Source: Elusimicrobiota bacterium
Lineage (GTDB): Bacteria; Elusimicrobiota; Elusimicrobia; Elusimicrobiales; UBA9959
Length of the DNA stretch: 44,569 bases
Assembly: GCA_003450815.1 (NCBI GenBank)
Contig: DMES01000031.1
Location: 1 to 44,569 of the forward strand
Direction of reading: 5' to 3'
The notes beneath the pieces were generated by a model. The model was not told where the DNA came from. It did not search any database and was given only the letters and a program-made list of their open reading frames with translations. The translations under genes and the position numbers were made by a program. This document shows, one piece after another, positions 37,757 to 44,569 of the stretch; position 1 is the first letter of the stretch, and each line of letters begins with the position of its first letter.

Positions 37757-39373
37757 TTAAAACGGCGACGGATATACCGGATCTTTTTCCCTTGAAATTA
37801 TATAGAGAAAAACCGCAAGTATATGTGCCGGATGGGCGAGCCGGGCAAAAGCAAAATCCAGGTGTATCTGGAATCTGTCGGAGGAAAAGGGATCTAAAAA
37901 CACATATCCGGCCCGCTCTTCCTGCGCAAAAATACCGTAACGGGTACGCAGAGTTCCGCCCAAATGCCCAAAAATCTTTCTCATAAAACGGATTCTAGGG
38001 CAATCGTCCCTTATGGAAAAAATTACCGTTTTATTGCTGTCCACATATTCCCACATCCTGCCCGTTACTCCATGTTTAGCCACCAGACGGGCGACTTCTT
38101 TTCCCTCCTTGTCGCGAATAAGGCCGTATGAGGCCCCTTTATCAACTTGCAGCACCAGGTTAGACTGCGCGTCAAAAAGCCGCAGGATCTTTTTCCCACC
38201 TATGTACTTACCGATCCCTATAACCAGAAAGACCAGGAAAAATGCCTCCGGAAAAGACGCAAAAAAACGCCCTCCCGGCAGAGCAAGCAGGAAGTTTGTT
38301 ACCAATCCGTCATAGCCGCTGAAAGCAAGCAGCCTCCAGATAAAATTAAACAGCAGCGCCCCATAAACAGCCGCCGCGAAATAAATTTCATATTCACATG
38401 GAAACCATGCCTGCATCTGCTGCTTTTGCCGGTTTGTTATGTTGTAGGACACATCCTTCAATGTCGCCGCGCGCGAAATAAGAAAAGGGAAAAAGAAATC
38501 CGGCGGGACATCCTTAGGCGGCAGCGGCAGTTTCGGGTTTTTGTAAGCGTAAGCCTTGACGCGCGCGATAAAAGAGCCGGCCAGCCACAACAGGATAATC
38601 GCGCCCCAAACCGGCATACTCAGCGGTTTTCTATCCAGATACGGCGCCGCCACGCCGCCCCCCCTTTTGGCCGCTAACGCTGAAAGAAAAACGCCTGCTT
38701 TTGCGGCCAGCGCAGGTTTCTCCCGGGAAACCGCAGGCTTCCTTATGAAGGTTGAGACAACTTCTTTCTCCGCCTCTGTTGCGCGCACAACGGGCTCCAT
38801 GGGAACAGGTTGCACGTCCTCCATAAAAATTTGCTCCCCGGCTTCTTCTTCGGCGGGCTTTTTACTTTTAACCATCCTTGTTTTTTTGGGCTTGGGCAGA
38901 GAGATCTTTTCACCGGGTTTTCTAAGCGTCGCAACAATCGCCCTGAACCCACCCTCGTCAAGACCGCTGGCGGAAATGGCGTAGGACGCGCCATTGTAGG
39001 TGAAAAACGCCACATAGCAATGGTCGCCCATGGACTCGTAGGAGATATAGTAGGCGGAAGAAACCCCATGCAGACTGAGAGGCCTTATATCGCCGGCAAG
39101 AGCTGTGCCTTTGCTCCGTATGGAGGCGACTTGCTCTTTAAGGCGGGCCTGCAGGTAATAGTCGCTGAGTTCAGAATCCAGCTTTGCGAATTCAAAAAAA
39201 CTTTTGCCTGTTTCAAGCCTTAGCGTTACGCTGGGGTCCTTGCTTTGACCTTCCTCCCACCCCGACGGAAAATCAACCGAAAAGAGAGCTTCGGCGTCTT
39301 TAAACTCCCCACATAACGCCTTGGAGAATAAAGACATAAACACAGCGGCGCAGACAAAAGCGAGCTTTTTCAT
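37757..39373 (-). CDS. Multi-pass membrane protein with PsbP-like and LURP-one-like parts (unknown function)
   Basis: This 538-residue protein has a signal peptide (1-21, FVCAAVFMSLFSKALCG). An exported N-terminal domain resembles PsbP/DUF1795-type folds (FSVDFPSGWEEGQ, GVSSAYYISYESMGDHCYVAFFTYNG, 25-150). A basic/acidic linker follows, then three hydrophobic helices (MPVWGAIILLWLAGSF; AAAVYGALLFNFIWRLLAF; AFFLVFLVIGIGKYIGG). The C-terminal domain (about 400-515; LVLQVDKGASYGLIRDKEGKEVA) resembles LURP-one/scramblase-like beta barrels. Both domain matches are by eye and weak. It probably sits in the inner membrane. It is monocistronic or just upstream of pfkA. Confidence 0.6.
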   Translation of the reverse strand: MKKLAFVCAAVFMSLFSKALCGEFKDAEALFSVDFPSGWEEGQSKDPSVTLRLETGKSFFEFAKLDSELSDYYLQARLKEQVASIRSKGTALAGDIRPLSLHGVSSAYYISYESMGDHCYVAFFTYNGASYAISASGLDEGGFRAIVATLRKPGEKISLPKPKKTRMVKSKKPAEEEAGEQIFMEDVQPVPMEPVVRATEAEKEVVSTFIRKPAVSREKPALAAKAGVFLSALAAKRGGGVAAPYLDRKPLSMPVWGAIILLWLAGSFIARVKAYAYKNPKLPLPPKDVPPDFFFPFLISRAATLKDVSYNITNRQKQQMQAWFPCEYEIYFAAAVYGALLFNFIWRLLAFSGYDGLVTNFLLALPGGRFFASFPEAFFLVFLVIGIGKYIGGKKILRLFDAQSNLVLQVDKGASYGLIRDKEGKEVARLVAKHGVTGRMWEYVDSNKTVIFSIRDDCPRIRFMRKIFGHLGGTLRTRYGIFAQEERAGYVFLDPFSSDRFQIHLDFAFARLAHPAHILAVFLYIISREKDPVYPSPF

Positions 39374-40003
39374 GGTATTATTTTAATCTAATATTATATC
39401 AATTTGAAAATAATTATAATTTTCAATGGCCCACTCATACCAAGACTAAAGAATTGCCAAGGTGGAGTTGCCGCAGTGGCGCTGGAAAATTTAAAAACTT
39501 TTTATGGCAATAGAAATCCAGCAAGTATCCTGTTTTTTGTTTTAGCGTGGGTGCTGCTTTTAATGGGGCTTGCTGAACACCAGGTGTCCGGTCCAATCGA
39601 TGGCAATCGTGCAATAATGATCCAGCAAACGGTAATCTTCCGGGCACCTCCTGCGCGGAGGCGTGTAAATCACCAACTTCCTTAGCCCAACTTCCGCAGT
39701 TGGGCTAGACCGGTTGCTGGCTTTTGTCCCTTACAGGCAATGGGTGTTTGTGGTCCCGAAACGGCTGAGCTATTTCATAAACCAGACTCCGGCGCTGGAC
39801 CCTGCTGATGCCGCCTAAGAAGAATTTGATCCGCTATTACGGCACCCTAGCCCCCAAGTCCCCGCTGTGCCCGGTGGTAGTGACGAAAGTGGAAAAAGAA
39901 GCGGCGTTGCGGGCCCGGCGGGGAAAGGTTTCTAAGCCACCGGGTAGGAGGCGGGTGATTAGTTCACCCGCTGATGGCAATTATTCCCTGTACGAGGACT
40001 ATC
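39374..40003. other. Gene-poor region holding a decayed insertion sequence
   Basis: These 630 nt hold no intact gene. The part from 39726 is an IS91-type transposase remnant. A hairpin TAGCCCAACT-TCCGC-AGTTGGGCTA (39683-39707) lies just before it and may be an element end. The part 39374-39680 shows an open frame with no recognisable protein similarity. Confidence 0.6.
39726..39940 (+). pseudogene. IS91-family (Y2-type) transposase remnant
   Basis: One frame (39726-39818) reads VPYRQWVFVVPKRLSYFINQ before a stop, matching the conserved 'RQWVLS.P.RLRY' segment of IS91-type transposases. A second frame (from 39808) reads KKNLIRYYGTLAPKSPL, matching their C-terminal 'L.RYHGVLAPNA' block. The zinc-binding N-terminus and the catalytic tyrosine region are missing, so a large internal deletion with a frameshift has fused the two ends. 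It cannot be active. Confidence 0.7.
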
Positions 40004-40396
40004 CTACTCGCACCGGAATTCTACCTGTATCTCATGCATTGCATCGTCCGTCATAGAGTCGGCCGCGAGGGTCGCGTTGCCCGGGACGCCGGCTAACATC
40101 GCGGCGGTGCCGACCTTTTTAAGCAGCTTGTCGCCCTTCTCCGAGGTCAAACCCTCGTATTTGTCCTTGGTGCTTAATACAATAGCTGTTTTTGCTTTCT
40201 TTTCACAAAACTTTTTTGCGCCGGTGGAAGCGTAGTTGACAGCATCATTCTTCTCTTCAGAAGACGCTACCGCGGCGTAGGCTCCATTCGGGCGCGCCTC
40301 TATCCTGTACTTATCGTCATCGGAAAAGAAACCCTTCGTGCTCGCGCAACCTGAAAGCCCGGCTAAACAAACTGTGATTAATATATATATTTTCAT
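40004..40396 (-). CDS. Small putative lipoprotein
   Basis: This 130-residue protein has a classical lipoprotein signal peptide ending in lipobox LSGC (Cys 17), so it is probably attached to the inner or outer membrane. The mature part (EEKNDAVNYASTGAKKFCEKKAKTAIVLSTKD) resembles small YajG/DUF4156-like lipoproteins in style but I cannot assign a family. It starts with an ATGA overlap on the upstream small gene and has GAGGT just before the ATG, which supports both genes. Confidence 0.75.
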   Translation of the reverse strand: MKIYILITVCLAGLSGCASTKGFFSDDDKYRIEARPNGAYAAVASSEEKNDAVNYASTGAKKFCEKKAKTAIVLSTKDKYEGLTSEKGDKLLKKVGTAAMLAGVPGNATLAADSMTDDAMHEIQVEFRCE

Positions 40397-40614
40397 ATTA
40401 CCTCTATAACGGTGTTCATCCTGGTTTTGCCGGCGCGCACTTTCGTACCCAGGGTATTATCCGCCGCCCCGCCAGTCTCTACCGCAGTATCGTCTCCGGC
40501 GGCAACCAAAGTTATTGCTGAGGCATGAAGGGGAAACCCTTTAGCAACAAGCACAGTTTCACAGGACAACATGAGCAAGCCCACCCATACAAAAGAACAA
40601 AACACCTTTATCAT
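40393..40614 (-). CDS. Small exported protein of unknown function
   Basis: This 73-residue protein has an N-terminal hydrophobic segment (FVWVGLLMLSC) and a short polar tail. The Cys at the end of the hydrophobic stretch is not in a good lipobox, so lipidation is uncertain. GGAGG lies 8 nt before the ATG, and its stop overlaps the next gene's start (ATGA). The good ribosome site and coupling argue that this small frame is real. It is probably secreted or membrane-tethered together with the lipoprotein. Confidence 0.6.
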   Translation of the reverse strand: MIKVFCSFVWVGLLMLSCETVLVAKGFPLHASAITLVAAGDDTAVETGGAADNTLGTKVRAGKTRMNTVIEVI

Positions 40615-40693
40615 ACTTGTAACCTCCGTTAAACATTAATTCCCAATTTTACCATTTACTATGCTTCCCATCAGGTTAACACACGCGCTAATA

Positions 40694-41677
40694 TCATCTT
40701 TCCAAGCCGAAGCGTATGCTGACGGAAATACGATGGGTAACCCCAAAATCCCCGAAAGGGGAATAGGCATAATCCAGCTGGTTCCCGCCCGTATCACGTA
40801 TTCCAAAACCGCCTGTAAAACCGGTCCCGGCCCGCCGGTCACGTGAAGACTGTCCTCCCACCCTTAAAAAACACTTATCCCCGGAAATGGTAAATATGTT
40901 TTCAATCCCCAGCTCCGCCCCTAGTCTTATTTCAGCGGAACTATCCCTGACCTTTACCGCGTCAAGACCTATGAGCACATAGCCTTTTTCACCCGGCAGC
41001 CGGTCGCTTTTAATGATATAGTTGGCGCCAACCCTCAAAGTCAGCGGCAGAGGGAACTTCTCCCGCGCTATCTTCATGCCTGTACCGATATTCTGGACCG
41101 AAAGCCCCATCCTCAGGTCGTGTATTTTGTCAATAATGCCGAGGTCAAAAGCACCGGCCTGGCCGGCGCGCCCTGCGGCACTCTGGGAGAGGCCTTTAAC
41201 AGCAACCCCGGCGTAAAAATCTTCCAGTATCGCACCCCCGACTCCAAGGGCCGCGACCCCATTGCTTTCCCGTACGCTGCCTCCGCTCAGATTTCCCGCA
41301 TTGTCGCGCGCGTCCGATTTTTCCGTAAAAAGATAGTTAAGGCTGAGGCCCATATTCCAGTCTTCGCTAACCGAAGTAACGTAATTTAAAGTCTCGGTCC
41401 TGATGCCGCCTATCCACTCGTTGTGCATCAGCATAAGCTCATTGCGGCCTATCTGCCCAAGCCCGCCCGGGTTATACTGCAGGATGTTCGCGTCATCCGC
41501 TATGGAGCAGAACATCCCCCCCAGCGCGGCGGGCCGTGCGCCGCTGTCCAACTTCAGCAACGGGACAGCAGAGGTGCCCGGGCCGGAAGCGTCGAGCGCC
41601 GGGCATGAAAGAATGCCGGCAAGCAGGACGGCAGCCAGGCAGGCGGCGCCGCGCAACTGTGTAAAAGGTCTCACCAT
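40694..41677 (-). CDS. PorV/PorQ-family outer-membrane protein
   Basis: This 327-residue protein has a signal peptide (LAAVLLAGILSCPALDASG) and the family N-terminus SGARPAALGGMFCSIADDANILQYNPGGL. Alternating beta strands follow (LNYVTSVSEDWNMGLSLNYL, RLGAELGIENIF) with an aromatic/Arg C-terminus (ISVSIRFGLER), as expected for a barrel. Its ATG lies inside the end of the giant FN3-repeat gene (7-nt overlap), so the two are translationally coupled, just as the other PorV-family gene follows the Kelch protein at 11.6 kb. It is the likely partner for export or surface attachment of that protein. Confidence 0.85.
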   Translation of the reverse strand: MVRPFTQLRGAACLAAVLLAGILSCPALDASGPGTSAVPLLKLDSGARPAALGGMFCSIADDANILQYNPGGLGQIGRNELMLMHNEWIGGIRTETLNYVTSVSEDWNMGLSLNYLFTEKSDARDNAGNLSGGSVRESNGVAALGVGGAILEDFYAGVAVKGLSQSAAGRAGQAGAFDLGIIDKIHDLRMGLSVQNIGTGMKIAREKFPLPLTLRVGANYIIKSDRLPGEKGYVLIGLDAVKVRDSSAEIRLGAELGIENIFTISGDKCFLRVGGQSSRDRRAGTGFTGGFGIRDTGGNQLDYAYSPFGDFGVTHRISVSIRFGLER

Positions 41678-44569
41678 AAGATGACCGCTCTCACAAGCCC
41701 TTTCCTGGATTTTGCGTCTTTGATCAGGAACAGGTAAGTGCCGCTGGCTACTTTCTGCCCGTTTTCATTGCGCCCGTCCCAAGTGCTCTTTTTGGTGGCT
41801 TGGTCCACCCCGTTTCCCTCGGTAAGCGTCCGGACCAGCTCGCCGGCGATATTGTAGATGTACACCTTGGCGGCTGTGAATGACACCGGGATCCCATCCA
41901 GCAAAAGTTTGTCTTTTTTCATGTCGCACGGATTAGGGTAAGCAATAACGCCTTTCGCGGAGGTAAAAGAACCGAACCAGGAGAACAGGCCGAATATAGT
42001 AAAGTGACGGGTCTTGCCTACTACCCTGTTTTCGGAAGGCAAAACTTCCGAATCCGGCAGCACCACCCATTGTGAAAACCGCTCATCAATGTAGAACATT
42101 CTTAAATCTGTATCCTTGACCGTTGTCCCATCCACTACACCGTTATTGTCGGAGTCAGGATACGGGATGGAAACGGAAATGTCCTTTAAGAAGCTTGAGA
42201 CTTCAGCGTTGGCACCGGTCCTGGCCGTAAATTCCCTGTTTATATGGAGAGGCACCGCGCCTATTGCCCCAAGAACGGGCAGGGCATCAGCTTTTCCGGA
42301 ACTGGAATTACCGGACACCGCTATTTTCACGTAGAGTTTACCGTTATAAGCGCCCAGGGGAATATCCGCGGAGCTGCCGTCATTGTTTCTTACTACCGCC
42401 GAAACGGCAGAGAAATCCACTCCCGTATCCAGACTAAAAGAGCCGCTGGAGGTTACGGTGGTATAAAGCGTTCCGCTCTGGCCCTGAATTGACACCTCCC
42501 AGGTAGCTGTTCCGGTAGAAAAACTGGTATCCACATAAATTGCCCCGTTCCAGCCACCGGCGCTCCAGGTCAGGGGCGTAATTGGGATAGACCTGCCGTT
42601 GGAAAGCCTGAGCGCCAAGGTCGGGGTTGCTGCCAACGGCTCCGGTAAAACCGTCTCAAGCTTCACCGCCAGCAGACCGGTACCCACCGGGGGAACCTTA
42701 GAGAGGCCTACTTTGATTTCGGGTTCGTTCACTATAAACTTGTACGGGGGCGTCATATCACTGTAATTCCCGGCCCTGTCCACCACACGCAGGAAAAACC
42801 AGTAAGACGACATATTATTGAGATTGCTGAAGGAACATGAAGTGGAAACAGTGGTTGAATACATCGGGTCAATAAAATTGTAAAAGGAGTTTAGGCTTAC
42901 CGCACACCGGTATTCCTGTATTCCGGAAATCGCGTCCGAAGAATCTTCCCATTCAAAGCGGGGGCTACGGTTAGGATACGGGGTATTCTCTGGAATGGTC
43001 GCCGAGGAAAGTACCGGCGCGGACGGCGCTTGCGTGTCTGGGATCTGCCCACTGGAATTAGCCGCCGGGCCTTGCAATCCCACCACATTCTCTGCTTTTA
43101 CCGTGAAGTAATATATCTGCCCGTCCGCCAGGCCCAGCCCGGCTCTGGTTACTGTAAGCGCGGCCCCGTTATCCGTCCACCCCGCCGCGTCAGTACCACC
43201 GGCCGTGGTGCCGATAGCGTACCAGTATTTGGCTACGCCGCTCTGGGCGTCGGCGGCGGCGGCCCAATTGGCCGAAAGCTGCGTCACGCTGGCCGTATAC
43301 GCAATATCCGCGCTCATGCCGTCGTTTACTGCTCCGGGTGCGGAAGGCGCGGTAATATCCACTCTCTGCCCGTTGGAATTAGCCGCCGCGCCTTGCATGC
43401 CGACGCCATTTTCAGCTTTTACGGTAAAATAATATACCGGCCCTTCCGCAAGGGCGAGCCCGGTCCGGGTTACCGCAAGCGCGGCCCCGTTATCCGTCCA
43501 CCCCGCCGCGTCAGTACCGCCGGCTGTGGTGCCTATGGCGTACCAGTATTTGGCTACGCCGCTTTGCGAGTCGGCGGCGGCGGCCCAGTTGGCCGAAAGC
43601 TGCGTCACGCTGGCCGTATACGCAATATCCGCGCCCGTGCCGTCGCTTACCGCGCTCGGGGCGGAAGGCGCGGTATTTTCCACTCTCTGCCCGTTGGAAT
43701 TAGCCGCCGCGCCTTGCATGCCGATGCCATTTTCAGCTTTTACTGTAAAGTAATATACCGGCCCTTCCGTAAGAGCGAGCCCGGTCCGGGTTACCGCAAG
43801 CGCGGCCCCGTTATCCGTCCACCCCGCCACGTCAGTACCGCCGGCTGTGGTGCCTATGGCGTACCAGTATTTGGCTACGCCGCTTTCCCCGCCCGTAGCG
43901 GCGGTCCAATTGGCCGACAACTGCGTCCCACTAAACGTATATGTTATGTCCGCCCCAACGCCGTCGTTTACCACGCCTGGGGCGGTAGGCGCGGAAGTAT
44001 CCACTTTCTGCCCGTTGGAATTAACCGCCGAACCCTGCAGACCCGCTCCATTTTGGGCTTTTATCGTGAAGTAATACGTCTGCCCGTCCGCCAGGCCGAG
44101 CCCGGTCCGGGTTACCGTAAGCGCGGCGCCATTATCCGTCCAGCCCGCCACATTAGTGCCGCCGGCCGTGGTGCCTATGGCATACAAGTATTTAGAAATG
44201 CCGCTTTGCCCGTCGGCAGCGGCGGCCCAGTTGGCTGAGAGCTGCGTAAGGCTCGATGTATATGTTATATCCGCGCCGGTACCGTCGTTTACCGCTCCGG
44301 TGACGGAGGGCGCGGTAGCATCCACCCGCTGCCCGTTGGAATTAACCGCCGAACTTTGCAGGCCCGCGCCGTTCTGGGCTTTTACAGTAAAGTAATACAT
44401 CTGCCCATCCGCTAGGCCGAGCCCGGTCCGGGTTACCGTAAGCGCGGCTCCGTTATCAGTCCAGCCCGCCACATTAGTGCCGCCGGCCGTGGTGCCTATG
44501 GCGTAATAGTATTTAGAAATGCCGGAATCGGGGTCGGAAGCGGCCCCCCAGTTGGCCGACAGCTGCGTA
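41671..44569 (-). CDS. Giant secreted FN3-repeat protein with C-terminal FlgD-like domain (5' end outside window)
   Basis: The frame is open to the window edge, so only the C-terminal 966 or so residues are seen. They begin with tandem 107-residue FN3-like units (anchors QLSANW, YAIGTTAGGT, AGWTDNGAAL, YYFTVKA.N), followed by a diverged FN3 unit (PRFEWEDSSDAISGIQEYR) and beta-rich domains. The tail is of FlgD-Ig/sorting type (AYPNPCDMKKDKLLLDG, VYIYNIAGELVRTL, STWDGRNENGQKVASGTYLFL). Near-identical repeats suggest recent expansion, typical of adhesin-like surface proteins. It precedes and overlaps a PorV-family gene. The real start lies beyond 44569. Confidence 0.85.
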   Translation of the reverse strand, partial: TQLSANWGAASDPDSGISKYYYAIGTTAGGTNVAGWTDNGAALTVTRTGLGLADGQMYYFTVKAQNGAGLQSSAVNSNGQRVDATAPSVTGAVNDGTGADITYTSSLTQLSANWAAAADGQSGISKYLYAIGTTAGGTNVAGWTDNGAALTVTRTGLGLADGQTYYFTIKAQNGAGLQGSAVNSNGQKVDTSAPTAPGVVNDGVGADITYTFSGTQLSANWTAATGGESGVAKYWYAIGTTAGGTDVAGWTDNGAALAVTRTGLALTEGPVYYFTVKAENGIGMQGAAANSNGQRVENTAPSAPSAVSDGTGADIAYTASVTQLSANWAAAADSQSGVAKYWYAIGTTAGGTDAAGWTDNGAALAVTRTGLALAEGPVYYFTVKAENGVGMQGAAANSNGQRVDITAPSAPGAVNDGMSADIAYTASVTQLSANWAAAADAQSGVAKYWYAIGTTAGGTDAAGWTDNGAALTVTRAGLGLADGQIYYFTVKAENVVGLQGPAANSSGQIPDTQAPSAPVLSSATIPENTPYPNRSPRFEWEDSSDAISGIQEYRCAVSLNSFYNFIDPMYSTTVSTSCSFSNLNNMSSYWFFLRVVDRAGNYSDMTPPYKFIVNEPEIKVGLSKVPPVGTGLLAVKLETVLPEPLAATPTLALRLSNGRSIPITPLTWSAGGWNGAIYVDTSFSTGTATWEVSIQGQSGTLYTTVTSSGSFSLDTGVDFSAVSAVVRNNDGSSADIPLGAYNGKLYVKIAVSGNSSSGKADALPVLGAIGAVPLHINREFTARTGANAEVSSFLKDISVSIPYPDSDNNGVVDGTTVKDTDLRMFYIDERFSQWVVLPDSEVLPSENRVVGKTRHFTIFGLFSWFGSFTSAKGVIAYPNPCDMKKDKLLLDGIPVSFTAAKVYIYNIAGELVRTLTEGNGVDQATKKSTWDGRNENGQKVASGTYLFLIKDAKSRKGLVRAVILW
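42995..44569. repeat. 321-bp tandem repeats inside the FN3-repeat gene
   Basis: The same anchor occurs at 43191, 43512, 43833, 44154 and 44475, exactly 321 bp (107 codons) apart. Four complete spacings are visible, and the array continues past the window end. Confidence 0.93.

Noticed and set aside
39404..39685. 93-residue + strand frame
   Set aside because: No recognisable domain, no good ribosome site, and it sits in decayed insertion-sequence DNA.
43030..44238. 402-residue open frame on the + strand
   Set aside because: It is the antisense of the 321-bp FN3 repeats; the 107-codon period keeps all frames open. Its translation is Arg/Gly-rich with no motif.

Overview
The window is bacterial chromosome, gene-dense and about half G+C, with no rRNA, tRNA or CRISPR array that I can see. 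Gene content suggests a Gram-negative lineage of the Elusimicrobiota/Omnitrophota type. The signs are an MltA murein transglycosylase, PorV/PorQ-family outer-membrane proteins paired with large secreted proteins that end in FlgD-like (type IX-like) domains, a short CCA-adding enzyme and very many hybrid histidine kinases. This placement is inference from gene content, not a phylogenetic result.

Layout. (1) 220-4559: hybrid kinase, OmpR-type regulator and stand-alone kinase. (2) 4560-4998: intergenic, with a REP-like palindrome pair. (3) 4999-14979, + strand: CsgG/FlgO-like protein, REC-kinase, REC protein, Kelch/FN3 secreted protein with a C-terminal FlgD-like domain, PorV-family/TPR protein and a TPR/HEAT membrane protein. 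(4) 21588-15016, - strand: a tightly packed six-gene phosphorelay operon (HTH-REC, REC-GAF-kinase, PAS-kinase, V4R-PAS-kinase, REC, REC). (5) 22037-26090, + strand, divergent from it: acetolactate-synthase-like TPP enzyme, peptide-type binding protein and SAM methyltransferase, followed by a second HTH-REC (26179) and a Cache/GAF/PAS hybrid kinase (26764-29781). (6) 29806-39373: mostly housekeeping genes (CCA-adding enzyme, CpXC protein, PLP enzyme, WYL regulator, MltA, RlmB-type methyltransferase, phosphofructokinase, a membrane protein). (7) 39374-40003: a decayed IS91-type transposase. (8) 40004-44569, - strand: two small exported proteins, a PorV-family protein and the 3' part of a giant FN3-repeat protein that runs off the window.

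How it works together. Two bundles stand out. One is a signalling island in which thirteen two-component proteins lie around a three-gene TPP enzyme/binding protein/methyltransferase operon. That operon is bracketed by two paralogous HTH-REC regulators. The divergent control region has two good sigma70-type promoters, an inverted repeat over one and 9-bp-phased direct repeats just downstream of the other. The second bundle is a pair of translationally coupled 'FlgD-like-domain secreted protein + PorV-family protein' gene pairs, which looks like a type IX-like export or surface-display arrangement.

The most unusual sequence-level signal is a 27-29 bp palindrome with core TTGCNGCAA. It sits inside the coding ends of three unrelated genes, where it encodes RKL(P/R)QF, and an additional copy in the same signal peptide is read in another phase. 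The genome also carries several other small dispersed repeats, and there is an orphan consensus promoter at 35435 that drives only hairpins.
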